From NCBI GenBank assembly GCA_022566355.1, contig JADFJB010000004.1:1-64000 (forward strand): DNA of 64,000 bases, read 5' to 3'. Under the pieces are notes generated by a model, which was not told where the DNA came from, ran no database searches, and saw only the letters and a program-made list of their open reading frames with translations. Both the position numbers and the translations under genes were made by a program. Shown here piece by piece: positions 9,635-18,883 of this stretch. Every line of letters begins with the position of its first letter. Position 1 is the stretch's first letter. The DNA comes from a candidate division KSB1 bacterium. Lineage in GTDB: Bacteria; Zhuqueibacterota; JdFR-76; DREG01.

Positions 9635-11380
9635 ATGATTATAATTCAACGGTTCCTGCTTTCTACTTTAGTTATTCTACTTTCCTTTCAGTTTATATTT
9701 GCACAGCAAAAAAATATTGAAATTGTAAATAATCAGGGAGATGTAAATGTTGTCGAAAATGCGGTTTTAAACGGTTATCGCCTTTTTTCTCCTGAAAAAC
9801 TACCGATAGAATTCCAAATCCAATCGGATGTACCCATTAAATGTGGTACAACCATTCTTAGAGAGATTCAGACAAATTTTAGCAAAATGAATGAATCCGA
9901 TCAGCGATTCTTTTCCCCTCATTTAGCCCGGCCGAATCTACCCTTTTTTTATATAAGCCCGGAAGGGATATTTAAGCTACATTTTGCATTAACCGGATTT
10001 GATGCAGTCTCCGATAGTGACATCACCGCTACAGGCGTCCCGGATTACATTGAAGAATCTGCTCGTAGTTTTGAGTTCAGCTATCACATCCTGATAGATA
10101 CGCTTGGTTATAATCCACCGCCATCAGATTTTGAGGTAGATGGCCCTGAAATTGACGTGTACTTTCGGGATATAGGTTTTTATGGACTTACATTTTTTGA
10201 AACTGAAATCACCTCGACACCCAATACAGATTATACTTCCTATATGATATTAGACAATAATTATGAAGAATCCATCTTCTATTCAAAAGGGCTGAGCGGA
10301 ATGCAAGTCACTGCTGCGCATGAACTATTCCATGTGGTTCAGTTAGGCTATCATTTTCGAGACATGGATACAGGTTTCCTTGAAATGTCTGCCACCTGGA
10401 TGGAGGATAGGATTTTTGATGATGTTAACGACTATTATCAATACTTATCCTCTTTTCAACTTAGTACTAATTTTCCGGTTGGATATTCGAACGGCAGCCA
10501 CGAGTATGGCAGTTCAATATTTCTAAAATATATTCAAGAAGCTCATTCGGAAGATATTATTCGCCGAACTTGGGAGCTCATACCCAATTCCCATAGTATG
10601 AAATCAATGAATTCAGCCTTACAAGAAAATGGAAGTAACCTTGCCTCCGCATTTGCGGAATTTGCAATCTGGAATTATTTTACAGATGATCGAGCCGCGG
10701 ATCTAAAATTTTTTAAAGAGGCCGAGAACTATCCTAAAATTTTAGTCAACCCGGTAATCACTTTCCAGGAAGATACCACAATTGTCGATTCCAGTGTTTA
10801 TTTAACTTTGAAATACTATCGCATTCAACCTGAGACTTCAGGATTTTATATTGCCTTGCAACAACACGACCAACCGGAGATATGGCAAACCGGCGTTATC
10901 ACGGAAAGTGGTTCTGGATACGAACACAATATATTTTCCGGAAGCCAGGTGGGACAAATAGGATTAATCCAGGGATTGTCTGAATTTATTTTAGTCGCAG
11001 CCAATGGTTCGATTCCGGAGGATCTAAGCGAGCGATTATCCAGGTTAGATAAATCGACATTTTATTACCTGATTGAAAAACAGATATTGGGTGAAAGTAA
11101 GAGGATATTCCCAAATCCATTTAATTCTGATAAACATTCCAATCTTTCAGTGAGAATTAATCTTCCCAGTACTTCTTTGCTCGATGCATACATTCTTACC
11201 GAAGGTGGCTTGAAAATCGATAAAATTCAACTTGGCAGGTATGAAAAAGGGGATACATTGATCCAGTTCCCATGGGATGGTTATGATAATCAAAGCAGAA
11301 GGCTAGCCAATGGTGTCTACATTTGCGTAATTAGTGGGGAAAACTTTTCTATTCCTGTAAAATTTGTTTTAGTCAGGTAG
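9635..11380 (+). CDS. Secreted putative zinc metalloprotease with PNPFN C-terminal tail
   Basis: A 581-residue exported protein. The signal peptide (about 1-23, ending FAQQ) is followed by a catalytic region with an HELFH zinc motif at residues 229-233, preceded by AA as in gluzincin/MXAN_6640-type peptidases; the downstream ATWMEDRI may supply the third ligand. The last 100 residues start with RIFPNPFN and end with an FlgD-like Ig fold (LANGVYICVI...). This is the C-terminal module typical of secreted proteins in Calditrichota, Ignavibacteria and related groups, where it is thought to direct secretion or anchoring. Protease activity is inferred from the motif alone. Confidence 0.75.
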   Translation: MIIIQRFLLSTLVILLSFQFIFAQQKNIEIVNNQGDVNVVENAVLNGYRLFSPEKLPIEFQIQSDVPIKCGTTILREIQTNFSKMNESDQRFFSPHLARPNLPFFYISPEGIFKLHFALTGFDAVSDSDITATGVPDYIEESARSFEFSYHILIDTLGYNPPPSDFEVDGPEIDVYFRDIGFYGLTFFETEITSTPNTDYTSYMILDNNYEESIFYSKGLSGMQVTAAHELFHVVQLGYHFRDMDTGFLEMSATWMEDRIFDDVNDYYQYLSSFQLSTNFPVGYSNGSHEYGSSIFLKYIQEAHSEDIIRRTWELIPNSHSMKSMNSALQENGSNLASAFAEFAIWNYFTDDRAADLKFFKEAENYPKILVNPVITFQEDTTIVDSSVYLTLKYYRIQPETSGFYIALQQHDQPEIWQTGVITESGSGYEHNIFSGSQVGQIGLIQGLSEFILVAANGSIPEDLSERLSRLDKSTFYYLIEKQILGESKRIFPNPFNSDKHSNLSVRINLPSTSLLDAYILTEGGLKIDKIQLGRYEKGDTLIQFPWDGYDNQSRRLANGVYICVISGENFSIPVKFVLVR

Positions 11381-11553
11381 CCATCCAAATTTTACTATAA
11401 ATATCCTTTCTTGAATCGGCAAAGCTTGCCGGACATTTGCGGTAACAATTTCCTCAAAATCGTTTTTTTATCAGACCAATAATAATAGGGTGCGTCAAGT
11501 TAATTATCATATTTACAATAGGTTACGGTAGTAAAATATTCTTGAACATTTTC

Positions 11554-11569
11554 TGGCATAAAGCTTGCC
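11554..11569 (+). promoter_or_regulatory. Sigma-54-type promoter for the flgB operon
   Basis: TGGCATAAAGCTTGCC matches the -24/-12 consensus TGGCAC-N5-TTGCA, with the invariant GG and GC at the correct distance. It lies about 55 bases before flgB. Near-identical sites precede fliM and flgF. Confidence 0.8.
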
Positions 11570-11624
11570 TGAATGAGCTGCAATAATTATAAACGATTCA
11601 TAAAATGGCGGAATTAAATATAAG

Positions 11625-12044
11625 ATGATTCTGGAAAGATTATTTCAAAAGGCAGGTATTCAACTTTTAAATAAGAGCCTTAAAGCTGCTTCTTTAAGGC
11701 ATGAAGCTATTTCCGGTAATATAGCAAACATTGGCACTCCCGGTTATCAGCGCAAAGAAGTAGGGTTTGAAGATAAGCTCCAGGAAAGTATGCAAGCGGT
11801 GCATATAAGAGGCAAAAGGACTGATTCACGGCATATTGAACTTGGGAGATCAAGATTTACAGAAGCTACTCTGCAAATAATAACTGATGAATCTAATGAT
11901 TCGGACAATGGAATTAACAATGTGGATATAGATATGGAAATGGCGGATTTAGCCAAGAATCAAATTCATTTCATAGCTTCGGCAACATTAATGGCAAGAA
12001 AATTTAGAGGATTAAAATCGGCTATTCAAGGCAGATCCCGTTAA
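11625..12044 (+). CDS. flgB: Flagellar proximal rod protein FlgB
   Basis: A 139-residue rod component placed between the MS-ring/FliE and the distal rod. It shows the N-terminal rod signature SLRHEAISGNIANIGTPGYQ (variant of N-ANxxTPGY) and the C-terminal helical QIHFIASATLMARKFRG. It is the first gene of the long operon, behind a sigma-54-type site. The length is normal. Confidence 0.95.
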   Translation: MILERLFQKAGIQLLNKSLKAASLRHEAISGNIANIGTPGYQRKEVGFEDKLQESMQAVHIRGKRTDSRHIELGRSRFTEATLQIITDESNDSDNGINNVDIDMEMADLAKNQIHFIASATLMARKFRGLKSAIQGRSR

Positions 12045-12062
12045 TAGATCAAGGAGAAAAAT

Positions 12063-12563
12063 ATGGGCATTCGTAAGATATTATCCGCTTTCGACATTAG
12101 TGCTTTAGGAATGCGTGCACAAAGAAAACGAATGGACGCAATATCCAGCAATCTGGCGAATATCGAAACAACCAGGACCGAAAAAGGCGAGCCATACCGA
12201 AGAAAGATTGTTAAAATGGAAACCGCTAAAAACACAGGGACTTTTCAGCAAGTGTTGTTTCGTACACATCAAAAATTGGCAGTAACGAATCCCAAACATA
12301 TTCGAACTTCACATATCAATTTGTCAGGTGCAAACACTGGTAATATAGTCGACGCTCAAGTTGTAGAAGTACAGGAAAATGCATTCAGAACCGTATATGA
12401 TCCGGATCACCCGGATGCAGATGTCGAGGGTTATATTCAATTTCCCAATATCAACCTGGTAACTGAAATGGTGGATATGATTGTTGCATCAAGAACCTAT
12501 GAAGCCAATGCCACGGCCCTTGAAGCCAACAAGGCGATGGCAAAGAAAGCGTTGGAGATTTAA
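12063..12563 (+). CDS. flgC: Flagellar proximal rod protein FlgC
   Basis: A 166-residue rod protein that assembles with FlgB, FlgF and FliE. The N-terminus has the conserved SALGMRAQRKRMDAISSNLANIETT motif and the C-terminus has VTEMVDMIVASRTYEANATALEANKAM. AGGAGA lies seven bases before the ATG. It is 18 bases downstream of flgB. Confidence 0.96.
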   Translation: MGIRKILSAFDISALGMRAQRKRMDAISSNLANIETTRTEKGEPYRRKIVKMETAKNTGTFQQVLFRTHQKLAVTNPKHIRTSHINLSGANTGNIVDAQVVEVQENAFRTVYDPDHPDADVEGYIQFPNINLVTEMVDMIVASRTYEANATALEANKAMAKKALEI

Positions 12564-12606
12564 ATCAAATGAATAAACAATTAACATTTTATTTGGGAGT
12601 TAGAAA

Positions 12607-12918
12607 ATGAAAATTCATTCAGCGTATTTACAAAATCAAATACCTGATAACTCACCGGTTCGACCCATCAAAGAACAAACTGTCGAACCATTTAAGGAAG
12701 TTTTAAAAAACCAACCTATAAAGCAAAAAGAAAATGTTAATGAAGGAGAGGTCAAACTTGAACTCAGTGAGGTAAGCAATCGGATTCTTTCAGCATCGGA
12801 AAAAGATGCAATCTCTCAATTGTTCCTGGAGGAGAAACAAGAAATAACCTATGACCGACTTGGAAAACGTGGTAACCCAGAATTACCCATCGGTCAGAGA
12901 ATAGACGTAAAAGGATAA
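12607..12918 (+). CDS. Small hypothetical protein between flgC and fliE
   Basis: I do not recognise this 103-residue protein. It is hydrophilic, rich in K, E and Q, with no signal peptide or membrane segment. The N-terminal half looks disordered; residues about 55-85 (SEVSNRILSASEKDAISQLF) look helical; it ends in PIGQRIDVKG. Its place inside a tight rod operon (5 bases before fliE) implies a flagellar role, perhaps a chaperone or regulator. FlgM is conceivable, but the signature is not convincing. Confidence 0.6.
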   Translation: MKIHSAYLQNQIPDNSPVRPIKEQTVEPFKEVLKNQPIKQKENVNEGEVKLELSEVSNRILSASEKDAISQLFLEEKQEITYDRLGKRGNPELPIGQRIDVKG

Positions 12919-12923
12919 TTAAA

Positions 12924-13226
12924 ATGGTTGATAAATTAAATGGTATACAATCGATCTTACTACCCAAACAAACGCCTAAAGTTCCTGAAAAGATAGCAAG
13001 CGGGAGTGAAGACTTTTTTTCAACATTGAAGGGATTCATGTCAGATGTAAACAATTTGCAGCAAGAAGCCGGTGAATCCATCAACCGATTGGTTAGCGGT
13101 GATGTGAGTAATATTCAGGATGTTATGGTGGCAGTAGAGAAGGCATCTATCAGTTTTGAATTGATGATGGAGATAAGAAATAAGGTTATTGAAGCGTACC
13201 AGGAAGTAATGAGAACGCAGGTTTAA
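12924..13226 (+). CDS. fliE: Flagellar hook-basal body protein FliE
   Basis: A 100-residue adaptor that links the MS-ring to the rod. The C-terminal half carries the family pattern: INRLVSGDVSNIQDVMVAVEKA followed by SFELMMEIRNKVIEAYQEVMR. Its position just before fliF is classical. The length matches the family. Confidence 0.95.
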   Translation: MVDKLNGIQSILLPKQTPKVPEKIASGSEDFFSTLKGFMSDVNNLQQEAGESINRLVSGDVSNIQDVMVAVEKASISFELMMEIRNKVIEAYQEVMRTQV

Positions 13227-13245
13227 ACTAAAGGAATAGTATAAA

Positions 13246-14790
13246 GTGGACTGGAAAAAATATTTAGAAAATATAAAGGAATTTTATGAAAGACTAGATA
13301 GCCGTCAACGTGTTCTATTAATGATCGGGACAGGGATCACATTAACGGTCTTTATTCTGTTGACTTCTTTAGCAACAAGGACCTCCTATGGAGTATTGTA
13401 TACGGAGCTTGATGCTGCTGAAGCAGGAACTATCGTACAAAAATTAAAAGAAGAGAATGTAGAATTCAAATTGGAAAATGGAGGAAGCACAATTCTGGTT
13501 TCCAAATCCGAAATCTACGACTTGAGATTACAATTAGCAGCCCAGGGTTTACCGCAGTCCGGTGGGATCGGCTACGAATTATTTGATAAAAACAATATTG
13601 GGATGACAGATTTCCTGCAAAAGATGAATTACAAAAGAGCCCTGGAAGGAGAATTGGCGCGAACAATTACCACGATATCAAAAATCAAAGCTGCCAGGGT
13701 TCATTTGGTTATTCCGGAAGAACGATTATTTGATGAGAACCAGAAAGAGGCTACTGCATCAATTACAACGAAGCTAAAGCCCGGATTAAGACTTTCCCAA
13801 AGTGAAACTAATGCAATTGCCAACTTAGTAGCGGCTAGTGTAGAGGGTCTTTCCCCGGATAATATTACTATAGTGGATACCTATGGAAAAATATTAAGTC
13901 AACCACAAGAATCAACATCGCTTCTGGCTAAAACTTCTAATCAGATAGATCTACAAAATAAAATTGAACAATATTACAAAAATAAAGTCGAATCGATTCT
14001 AGAAAATGTAATTGGGAGTAATAGAGCGGCTGTGCAGGTATCAGTTGAGCTTAATTTTGACCAGGTTGAACGAACAGCAGAAAAATATGATCCGGACAAT
14101 TCTGTTATTGTAAGCCAGGAAAAAAACACACAAACCGGTGAGGGTGGAAATGGAAAAATTCCTCAAAAGACTGAGAGTTTAATATCGAATTACGAATCCA
14201 ATAAAGTTGTAGAGCACATTGTGCAAGAGGTTGGAAATATTAAACGTCTTTCTGTAGCGGTATTGGTAGATGGCAAGTATGAAGTTCCTCCTGGCTCACC
14301 TGAAGGAACAGAACCGCAATACTTACCTATGAGTGTGACTGAGTTGACCCAAATTCAAAATATTGTCAAAAATACCGTCGGATATTCAGAAGTAAGACAA
14401 GATAATGTTGTGGTGGAGAATATGGCTTTCGATCGCTCATTGATTACGCTTGAAGCTGAAAGTCTGTCAAAAATGGAAAGACAATTATTCTGGGAAACCT
14501 GGATTACCAGGTTGATTTATGGATGTCTTTTAATTTTAATTGCTTTTGGATTAAAGAAATTCTTTAAACAATTCAAATCAATATTTAATTCAAAATCGAG
14601 TAACAGCCCATTATTTGCTCTTGAATCGCCAGCGCCGGCTGGTGATCCCTTTGATTTTGAAATATCGGCGGATTCTGCAAATAGTGCACGTTTACAGCAG
14701 ACCATATCAAATTTAACTAAAGAGCAGCCAACTGATGCTGCCAAGCTTCTGAAAGCCTGGTTAATAGAGGATAAGCATGGGGCAGCATAA
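13246..14790 (+). CDS. fliF: Flagellar MS-ring protein FliF
   Basis: A 514-residue inner-membrane ring protein that houses the export gate. It has an N-terminal membrane helix (about 24-45), the ring-building domain (YGVLYTELDAAEAGTIVQKL, YELFDKNNIGMTDFLQKMNYKRALEGELARTI), a periplasmic region with RAAVQVSVELNFDQVERT, and a C-terminal membrane helix (about 420-440). The cytoplasmic tail binds FliG. The start codon is GTG. The end overlaps fliG by 14 bases. Confidence 0.97.
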   Translation: MDWKKYLENIKEFYERLDSRQRVLLMIGTGITLTVFILLTSLATRTSYGVLYTELDAAEAGTIVQKLKEENVEFKLENGGSTILVSKSEIYDLRLQLAAQGLPQSGGIGYELFDKNNIGMTDFLQKMNYKRALEGELARTITTISKIKAARVHLVIPEERLFDENQKEATASITTKLKPGLRLSQSETNAIANLVAASVEGLSPDNITIVDTYGKILSQPQESTSLLAKTSNQIDLQNKIEQYYKNKVESILENVIGSNRAAVQVSVELNFDQVERTAEKYDPDNSVIVSQEKNTQTGEGGNGKIPQKTESLISNYESNKVVEHIVQEVGNIKRLSVAVLVDGKYEVPPGSPEGTEPQYLPMSVTELTQIQNIVKNTVGYSEVRQDNVVVENMAFDRSLITLEAESLSKMERQLFWETWITRLIYGCLLILIAFGLKKFFKQFKSIFNSKSSNSPLFALESPAPAGDPFDFEISADSANSARLQQTISNLTKEQPTDAAKLLKAWLIEDKHGAA

Positions 14791-15814
14791 CCCATCAGGG
14801 GCTATTGAATCCTTAACCGGGCAGGAAAAAGCAGCCATATTAATGGTCGCCATAGGTCCGGATGCTGCATCCAAAATCCTGAAGAATTTAAGCCTGGAAG
14901 ATGTGGAAAAAGTAACCAAGGAAATATCCAAGCTAAGAAATATTCCCTCATCACTGATAAATGAAGTTGTTCAAGATTATTACAAAATGGTCTTGGCGCA
15001 AAATTATATTTCCGAGGGTGGTTCCGATTATGCTGAACAACTTCTTGAGAAAGCGGTTGGTACTGAACAATCGGCTAAAATTCTGAAAAAACTAGATAAT
15101 CTGGAGCATGAGCAGCCAAAAGGATTTCAACGCCTGCTAAATATAAACGTCGAACAGCTTGTTAATTTTTTAATTAAAGAACACCCCCAAACCATAGCTC
15201 TGGTGTTATCTCATATGGAGATGCCAAAAGCAATCTCAATATTCGGAGAGTTCCCAGAGGAGCTGCAAGTAGATGTAGCTTTTAGGATGGCCAAACTTGA
15301 TCGAATATCACCCGACTTAGTGGAAGAAGTAGAAAAGTACCTGGAAAATCATTTTAAAGGGCAATTTGGCAAGGGGCTGGGGGATGTTGACGGACAACGA
15401 ATAGTAGCTGAGTTATTAAATCTCTCCGGCAAATTTATTGAAAAATCCGTTATGGAGGGTATTGTCCAAATTGACCAGGATCTAGCTACAGAAATTAAGA
15501 ACTTAATGTTTGTCTTTGATGATTTGATCTTGATGGATGACAGATCGATCCAGCGAATTATGAAAGAAATAGATATGCATGAGCTGGGGATAGCTTTGAA
15601 GGGAGCTAGCGATGAAATTAAAGAAAAGATTTACAGAAATATGTCGAAAAGAGCAGCTAGTATGTTGCGTGAAGAACTTGAATTTATGGGTCCAATGCGG
15701 GTGTCTGAAGTAGAAAATTCCCAGAGGAATATTCTTACAGTTGTGTCTAATCTTGAAGAAAGCGGTGATATTGTTATTAACAGGGAAGGAAGTGATTCAG
15801 ATGTCATCGTTTAG
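14777..15814 (+). CDS. fliG: Flagellar motor switch protein FliG
   Basis: A 345-residue C-ring protein that transmits stator torque and binds FliF and FliM. It has the N-terminal GQEKAAILMVAIGPDAASKILKNL, the middle EHPQTIALVLSHM (EHPQ motif) and the C-terminal charged torque helix region MFVFDDLILMDDRSIQRIMKEID. The length is normal. It overlaps fliF upstream and fliH downstream. Confidence 0.98.
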   Translation: MGQHNPSGAIESLTGQEKAAILMVAIGPDAASKILKNLSLEDVEKVTKEISKLRNIPSSLINEVVQDYYKMVLAQNYISEGGSDYAEQLLEKAVGTEQSAKILKKLDNLEHEQPKGFQRLLNINVEQLVNFLIKEHPQTIALVLSHMEMPKAISIFGEFPEELQVDVAFRMAKLDRISPDLVEEVEKYLENHFKGQFGKGLGDVDGQRIVAELLNLSGKFIEKSVMEGIVQIDQDLATEIKNLMFVFDDLILMDDRSIQRIMKEIDMHELGIALKGASDEIKEKIYRNMSKRAASMLREELEFMGPMRVSEVENSQRNILTVVSNLEESGDIVINREGSDSDVIV

Positions 15815-16499
15815 TATTCCGGTGAAAAGGAAAGTTAAACAAGTCGAGCTTATTTCTCAGAAGATAACCTGGGAGGATTTTAGCATTCCGCTTAAGAATG
15901 TCTCTAAAATAACCAAGCAAGAAGACGAGTTTTCGGAATCAGTTGAGGAGAAAAAGGATTATTTTTCAGATGAAATCCTCAAAGAAGTTAAAGAGGAGGC
16001 CTATTCAAGAGGATTCAATGATGGAAAGAAAGAAGGATATGATTCCGGAAAAGAAGCGGGCATATCAGAAATAGAGCCTAAAAGCCGGGTCCTTGAAAAT
16101 TTGATAAAAGTACTTAAAGACGGGAAAGAGTCATTCTATCGAGAAAATGAGCTTTTTATTGTGAAGCTAGCAATTGAAATTTCAAAAAAGATCATCCATC
16201 GAGAACTGAAGCAAAGTCCGGAAATACTGATCTATGTCGTCAGGGAAGCTTTAAGACGAGTAGCCAACAGTGGACACATTCTCGTGAAAGTAAATCCGGA
16301 AGATTTGAAGTTGTTCCAAGCCTTGGATAAAGAAGTGGGGGATCAACTTTCCGCCTTTGAAAGTGTAGATTTTATTTCTGCGGAAGAAATCCAAAGAGGA
16401 GGTTGTACTATTGAGTCTGAAGTCGGGATCGTAGATGCCCAATTGGATGTCCAGCTTGAAAAAATCGAACAAATGTTAATTGGAGATATGGATGACTAA
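15801..16499 (+). CDS. fliH: Flagellar export ATPase regulator FliH
   Basis: A 232-residue stator-like protein that binds and restrains the FliI ATPase. The central region has G-x-x-x-G repeats (GFNDGKKEGYDSGKEAG) typical of FliH. The C-terminal domain (residues about 120-230) shows LAIEISKKIIHREL and RGGCTIESEVGIVDAQLDVQLEKIE. I chose the ATG at 15801, behind GGAAG; an in-frame earlier start at 15741 would sit deep inside fliG. Confidence 0.92.
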   Translation: MSSFSIPVKRKVKQVELISQKITWEDFSIPLKNVSKITKQEDEFSESVEEKKDYFSDEILKEVKEEAYSRGFNDGKKEGYDSGKEAGISEIEPKSRVLENLIKVLKDGKESFYRENELFIVKLAIEISKKIIHRELKQSPEILIYVVREALRRVANSGHILVKVNPEDLKLFQALDKEVGDQLSAFESVDFISAEEIQRGGCTIESEVGIVDAQLDVQLEKIEQMLIGDMDD

Positions 16500-17844
16500 T
16501 ACCAGTTCATATTCTACTAACATTTATGAATTCTATAAAAAACAATTGTCGCAGATAGACCCTATTGTTCAGCGTGGAGAAATATTAAACATTACTGGAA
16601 ATATAATTGAATCTCGAGGACCGACGGCGGCAATAGGAGATCTTTGCTATATTTTTCCTAAAAACAATAAACAAAAGGGAAAAGCAGAGGTTGTTGGATT
16701 TAGGAACCATAAAACGTTATTAATGCCATTGCATGAGATGACCGGATATCAACCTGGAACCAAGGTTGTTTCCAGCCAGGAAAAAATAAATATCTCTGTT
16801 GGTGATGAACTATTAGGCCGTGTTTTGAATGGTTTAGGTAAGCCAATTGATGGAAAAGGCCAGGTTCATTTTACAGAAAAAAGATCTATCTATAGCGAGC
16901 CACCCTCACCACTGCAAAGAAAACCCATCAATGATCCGATCTGGACAGGCATTAAATCTATCGATGCATTTACTACCTTCGGTACGGGACAACGAATGGG
17001 GATTTTTTCCGGGAGTGGAGTAGGCAAAAGTGTTTTGCTGGGTATGATCGCGAAAAACACTTCAGCAGATGTCAATATCATCGCAATGATTGGTGAAAGA
17101 GGACGGGAGGTTCGTGATTTTATCGAAAATGATTTAGGCGAAGAAGGGCTTAAAAAATCAGTTGTGATTGTGGCCACATCAGATGAAATCCCTATCGTCC
17201 GTGTGAAAGCAGGATTGATAGCTACTACTATAGCGGAGTTCTTTCGGGATTCTGGTAAGAAGGTAATGTTGATGATGGATTCTTTAACACGGGTTGCAAT
17301 GGCACAAAGAGAAATTGGACTTGCTATTGGAGAACCGCCAACGACAAAAGGCTATACTGCATCCACATATTCATTGCTGCCAAAAATGCTTGAAAGAGCC
17401 GGTAATACGGCAGTTGGCAGCATAACGGGTTTATATACCGTTCTTGTGGAAGGAGATGATTTTAATGACCCTATAGCGGATATGGCTCGTTCTATCCTTG
17501 ACGGTCATATTGTTTTGGATCGTGATTTAGCCAATAAAGGCCATTATCCGGCTATTGATCCTTTGCAAAGCAAAAGTCGCGTTATGCCGCAAGTAGTTTC
17601 CAAGGAACATCTGAATTTGAGCTATCGATTGACTCATTTGATAGCGACATACAAAGAAGCGGAAGATTTAATCAATATTGGTGCATATGTGAAGGGCAGT
17701 AATAAAAATATTGATGAATCACTTAAACACATTGACAGTATAAATCGGTTTTTAAAACAAGATGTTAACGAAATCATTCCAAAAGATAAAATTCTAGACT
17801 TAATGGAAGCATCCATCCAAAATGATACAGGTGAAAAGCCATGA
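16492..17844 (+). CDS. fliI: Flagellum-specific ATPase FliI
   Basis: A 450-residue type III export ATPase. It has the Walker A motif GSGVGKS (near residue 172), the RDFIENDLGEEG region, the Walker B stretch VMLMMDSLTRVAMAQREIGLAIGEPP and SLLPKMLERAG. These mark it as FliI/YscN rather than a rotary F1 subunit. The ATG at 16492 has GGAG upstream and overlaps fliH by eight bases; a TTG at 16480 is a less likely start. Confidence 0.97.
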   Translation: MTNTSSYSTNIYEFYKKQLSQIDPIVQRGEILNITGNIIESRGPTAAIGDLCYIFPKNNKQKGKAEVVGFRNHKTLLMPLHEMTGYQPGTKVVSSQEKINISVGDELLGRVLNGLGKPIDGKGQVHFTEKRSIYSEPPSPLQRKPINDPIWTGIKSIDAFTTFGTGQRMGIFSGSGVGKSVLLGMIAKNTSADVNIIAMIGERGREVRDFIENDLGEEGLKKSVVIVATSDEIPIVRVKAGLIATTIAEFFRDSGKKVMLMMDSLTRVAMAQREIGLAIGEPPTTKGYTASTYSLLPKMLERAGNTAVGSITGLYTVLVEGDDFNDPIADMARSILDGHIVLDRDLANKGHYPAIDPLQSKSRVMPQVVSKEHLNLSYRLTHLIATYKEAEDLINIGAYVKGSNKNIDESLKHIDSINRFLKQDVNEIIPKDKILDLMEASIQNDTGEKP

Positions 17845-18290
17845 AGAAATTTTCTTTTAAATTAGCGAAAGTTGCAGAGACAAAAACAATTCAAGTTAAA
17901 CAAAAATCTCTGGAATTAGCAGAAATGCTCCGCAGTCTTGAAAGCGAGGAAATGGAATTCAATAGAATGTCGAATGAGCTGGAAATACTGCACGAGGAAG
18001 TTCTGCAACAAAGTGTAAACGGTTGTTCAGCAAAAGAACTCAGGGATTATCAACGCTACATAAATAAGGTAAGTGCAGAAATTCGTGACCAAAAAAATAG
18101 TATGGATAAAATTCAGGATAAAATCGAAGAACTTCAAGTTGGTTTGATGGAGTTGTCAAAGGAAAAAGAAGTTTTAGAGAAATTGCGAGAGAAGAGATAC
18201 TTAAAACATTTAAAGGAACAAATCAGAGAAGAACAAAAAATGCTCGATGAAATGACTTTGATCACAAAAGGGATTAAGAATCTGTTATGA
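17841..18290 (+). CDS. fliJ: Flagellar export chaperone/stalk protein FliJ
   Basis: A 149-residue all-helical coiled-coil protein starting MKKFSFKLAKVAETKTIQVKQK, as in FliJ, where it forms the central stalk of the ATPase. Its ATG overlaps the fliI stop (ATGA). Sequence conservation is low in this family, so the call relies on length, coiled-coil content and position. Confidence 0.88.
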   Translation: MKKFSFKLAKVAETKTIQVKQKSLELAEMLRSLESEEMEFNRMSNELEILHEEVLQQSVNGCSAKELRDYQRYINKVSAEIRDQKNSMDKIQDKIEELQVGLMELSKEKEVLEKLREKRYLKHLKEQIREEQKMLDEMTLITKGIKNLL

Positions 18291-18883
18291 GAAGGGAAGA
18301 AGGGAAAAGCCCGGTCTTTCTTGCAATTGTTCTTTTGCCGTTTTCCTTTTTGGCAACACTGGTATCAGTCTATGTGGCAATATATGGATTTGAATTACCA
18401 TTTGAAATTCATATGAAAACGGAAATTTCACAGGGTAAAACGGTATCGTTCGATGAGTTAACATTGTATCGAGCCACACTTCTTGACAGCATTAAGTTAC
18501 TCAGGAATCAAATTGGAACATTAAAAGTGGATAAAGATTCATTTGCGGTCGAAACGGGTGTTTGGCAAGATTCGCTGTTAAATTTGCAAAATGACAAAAG
18601 TCTCATTGAAAGTGAGATTCAGCAATTAACAAATAATTTGAATAAAGTCAAAAATCAGTTTGAGCAAGAGAAACAAAACAGAATGAACCGCCTTACCAAA
18701 ATATTTCAATCAATAGAGCAAGAACAAATTGACTCGGTATATGTTGCTCAATTGGACGACGAAACTCTCATGGATATTTTAGCGCTTGCAAGAGCACAAC
18801 AAGCTGCTGTGATTTTACAAAAAATTGAACCCAAACGCGCTGCAAAACTAACATCACAATACATTAACCCGAGGTTACAATGA
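18287..18883 (+). CDS. MotE-like membrane-anchored coiled-coil protein
   Basis: A 198-residue protein with one N-terminal membrane helix (about 9-31), a long coiled coil (about 60-135) and a C-terminal MgtE-N-like helical segment (LDDETLMDILALARAQQAAVILQKIEPKRAAKLT). This architecture and its place between fliJ and fliK match MotE/FlaE-type proteins, which act as chaperones or stator-associated factors in other flagellar systems. It is translationally coupled on both sides by ATGA overlaps. Confidence 0.75.
   Translation: MRREEGKSPVFLAIVLLPFSFLATLVSVYVAIYGFELPFEIHMKTEISQGKTVSFDELTLYRATLLDSIKLLRNQIGTLKVDKDSFAVETGVWQDSLLNLQNDKSLIESEIQQLTNNLNKVKNQFEQEKQNRMNRLTKIFQSIEQEQIDSVYVAQLDDETLMDILALARAQQAAVILQKIEPKRAAKLTSQYINPRLQ

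Noticed and set aside
12607-12918. FlgM (anti-sigma-28)
   Set aside because: Size is near, but the helical C-terminal pattern of FlgM is not evident and the location is unusual; left as hypothetical.
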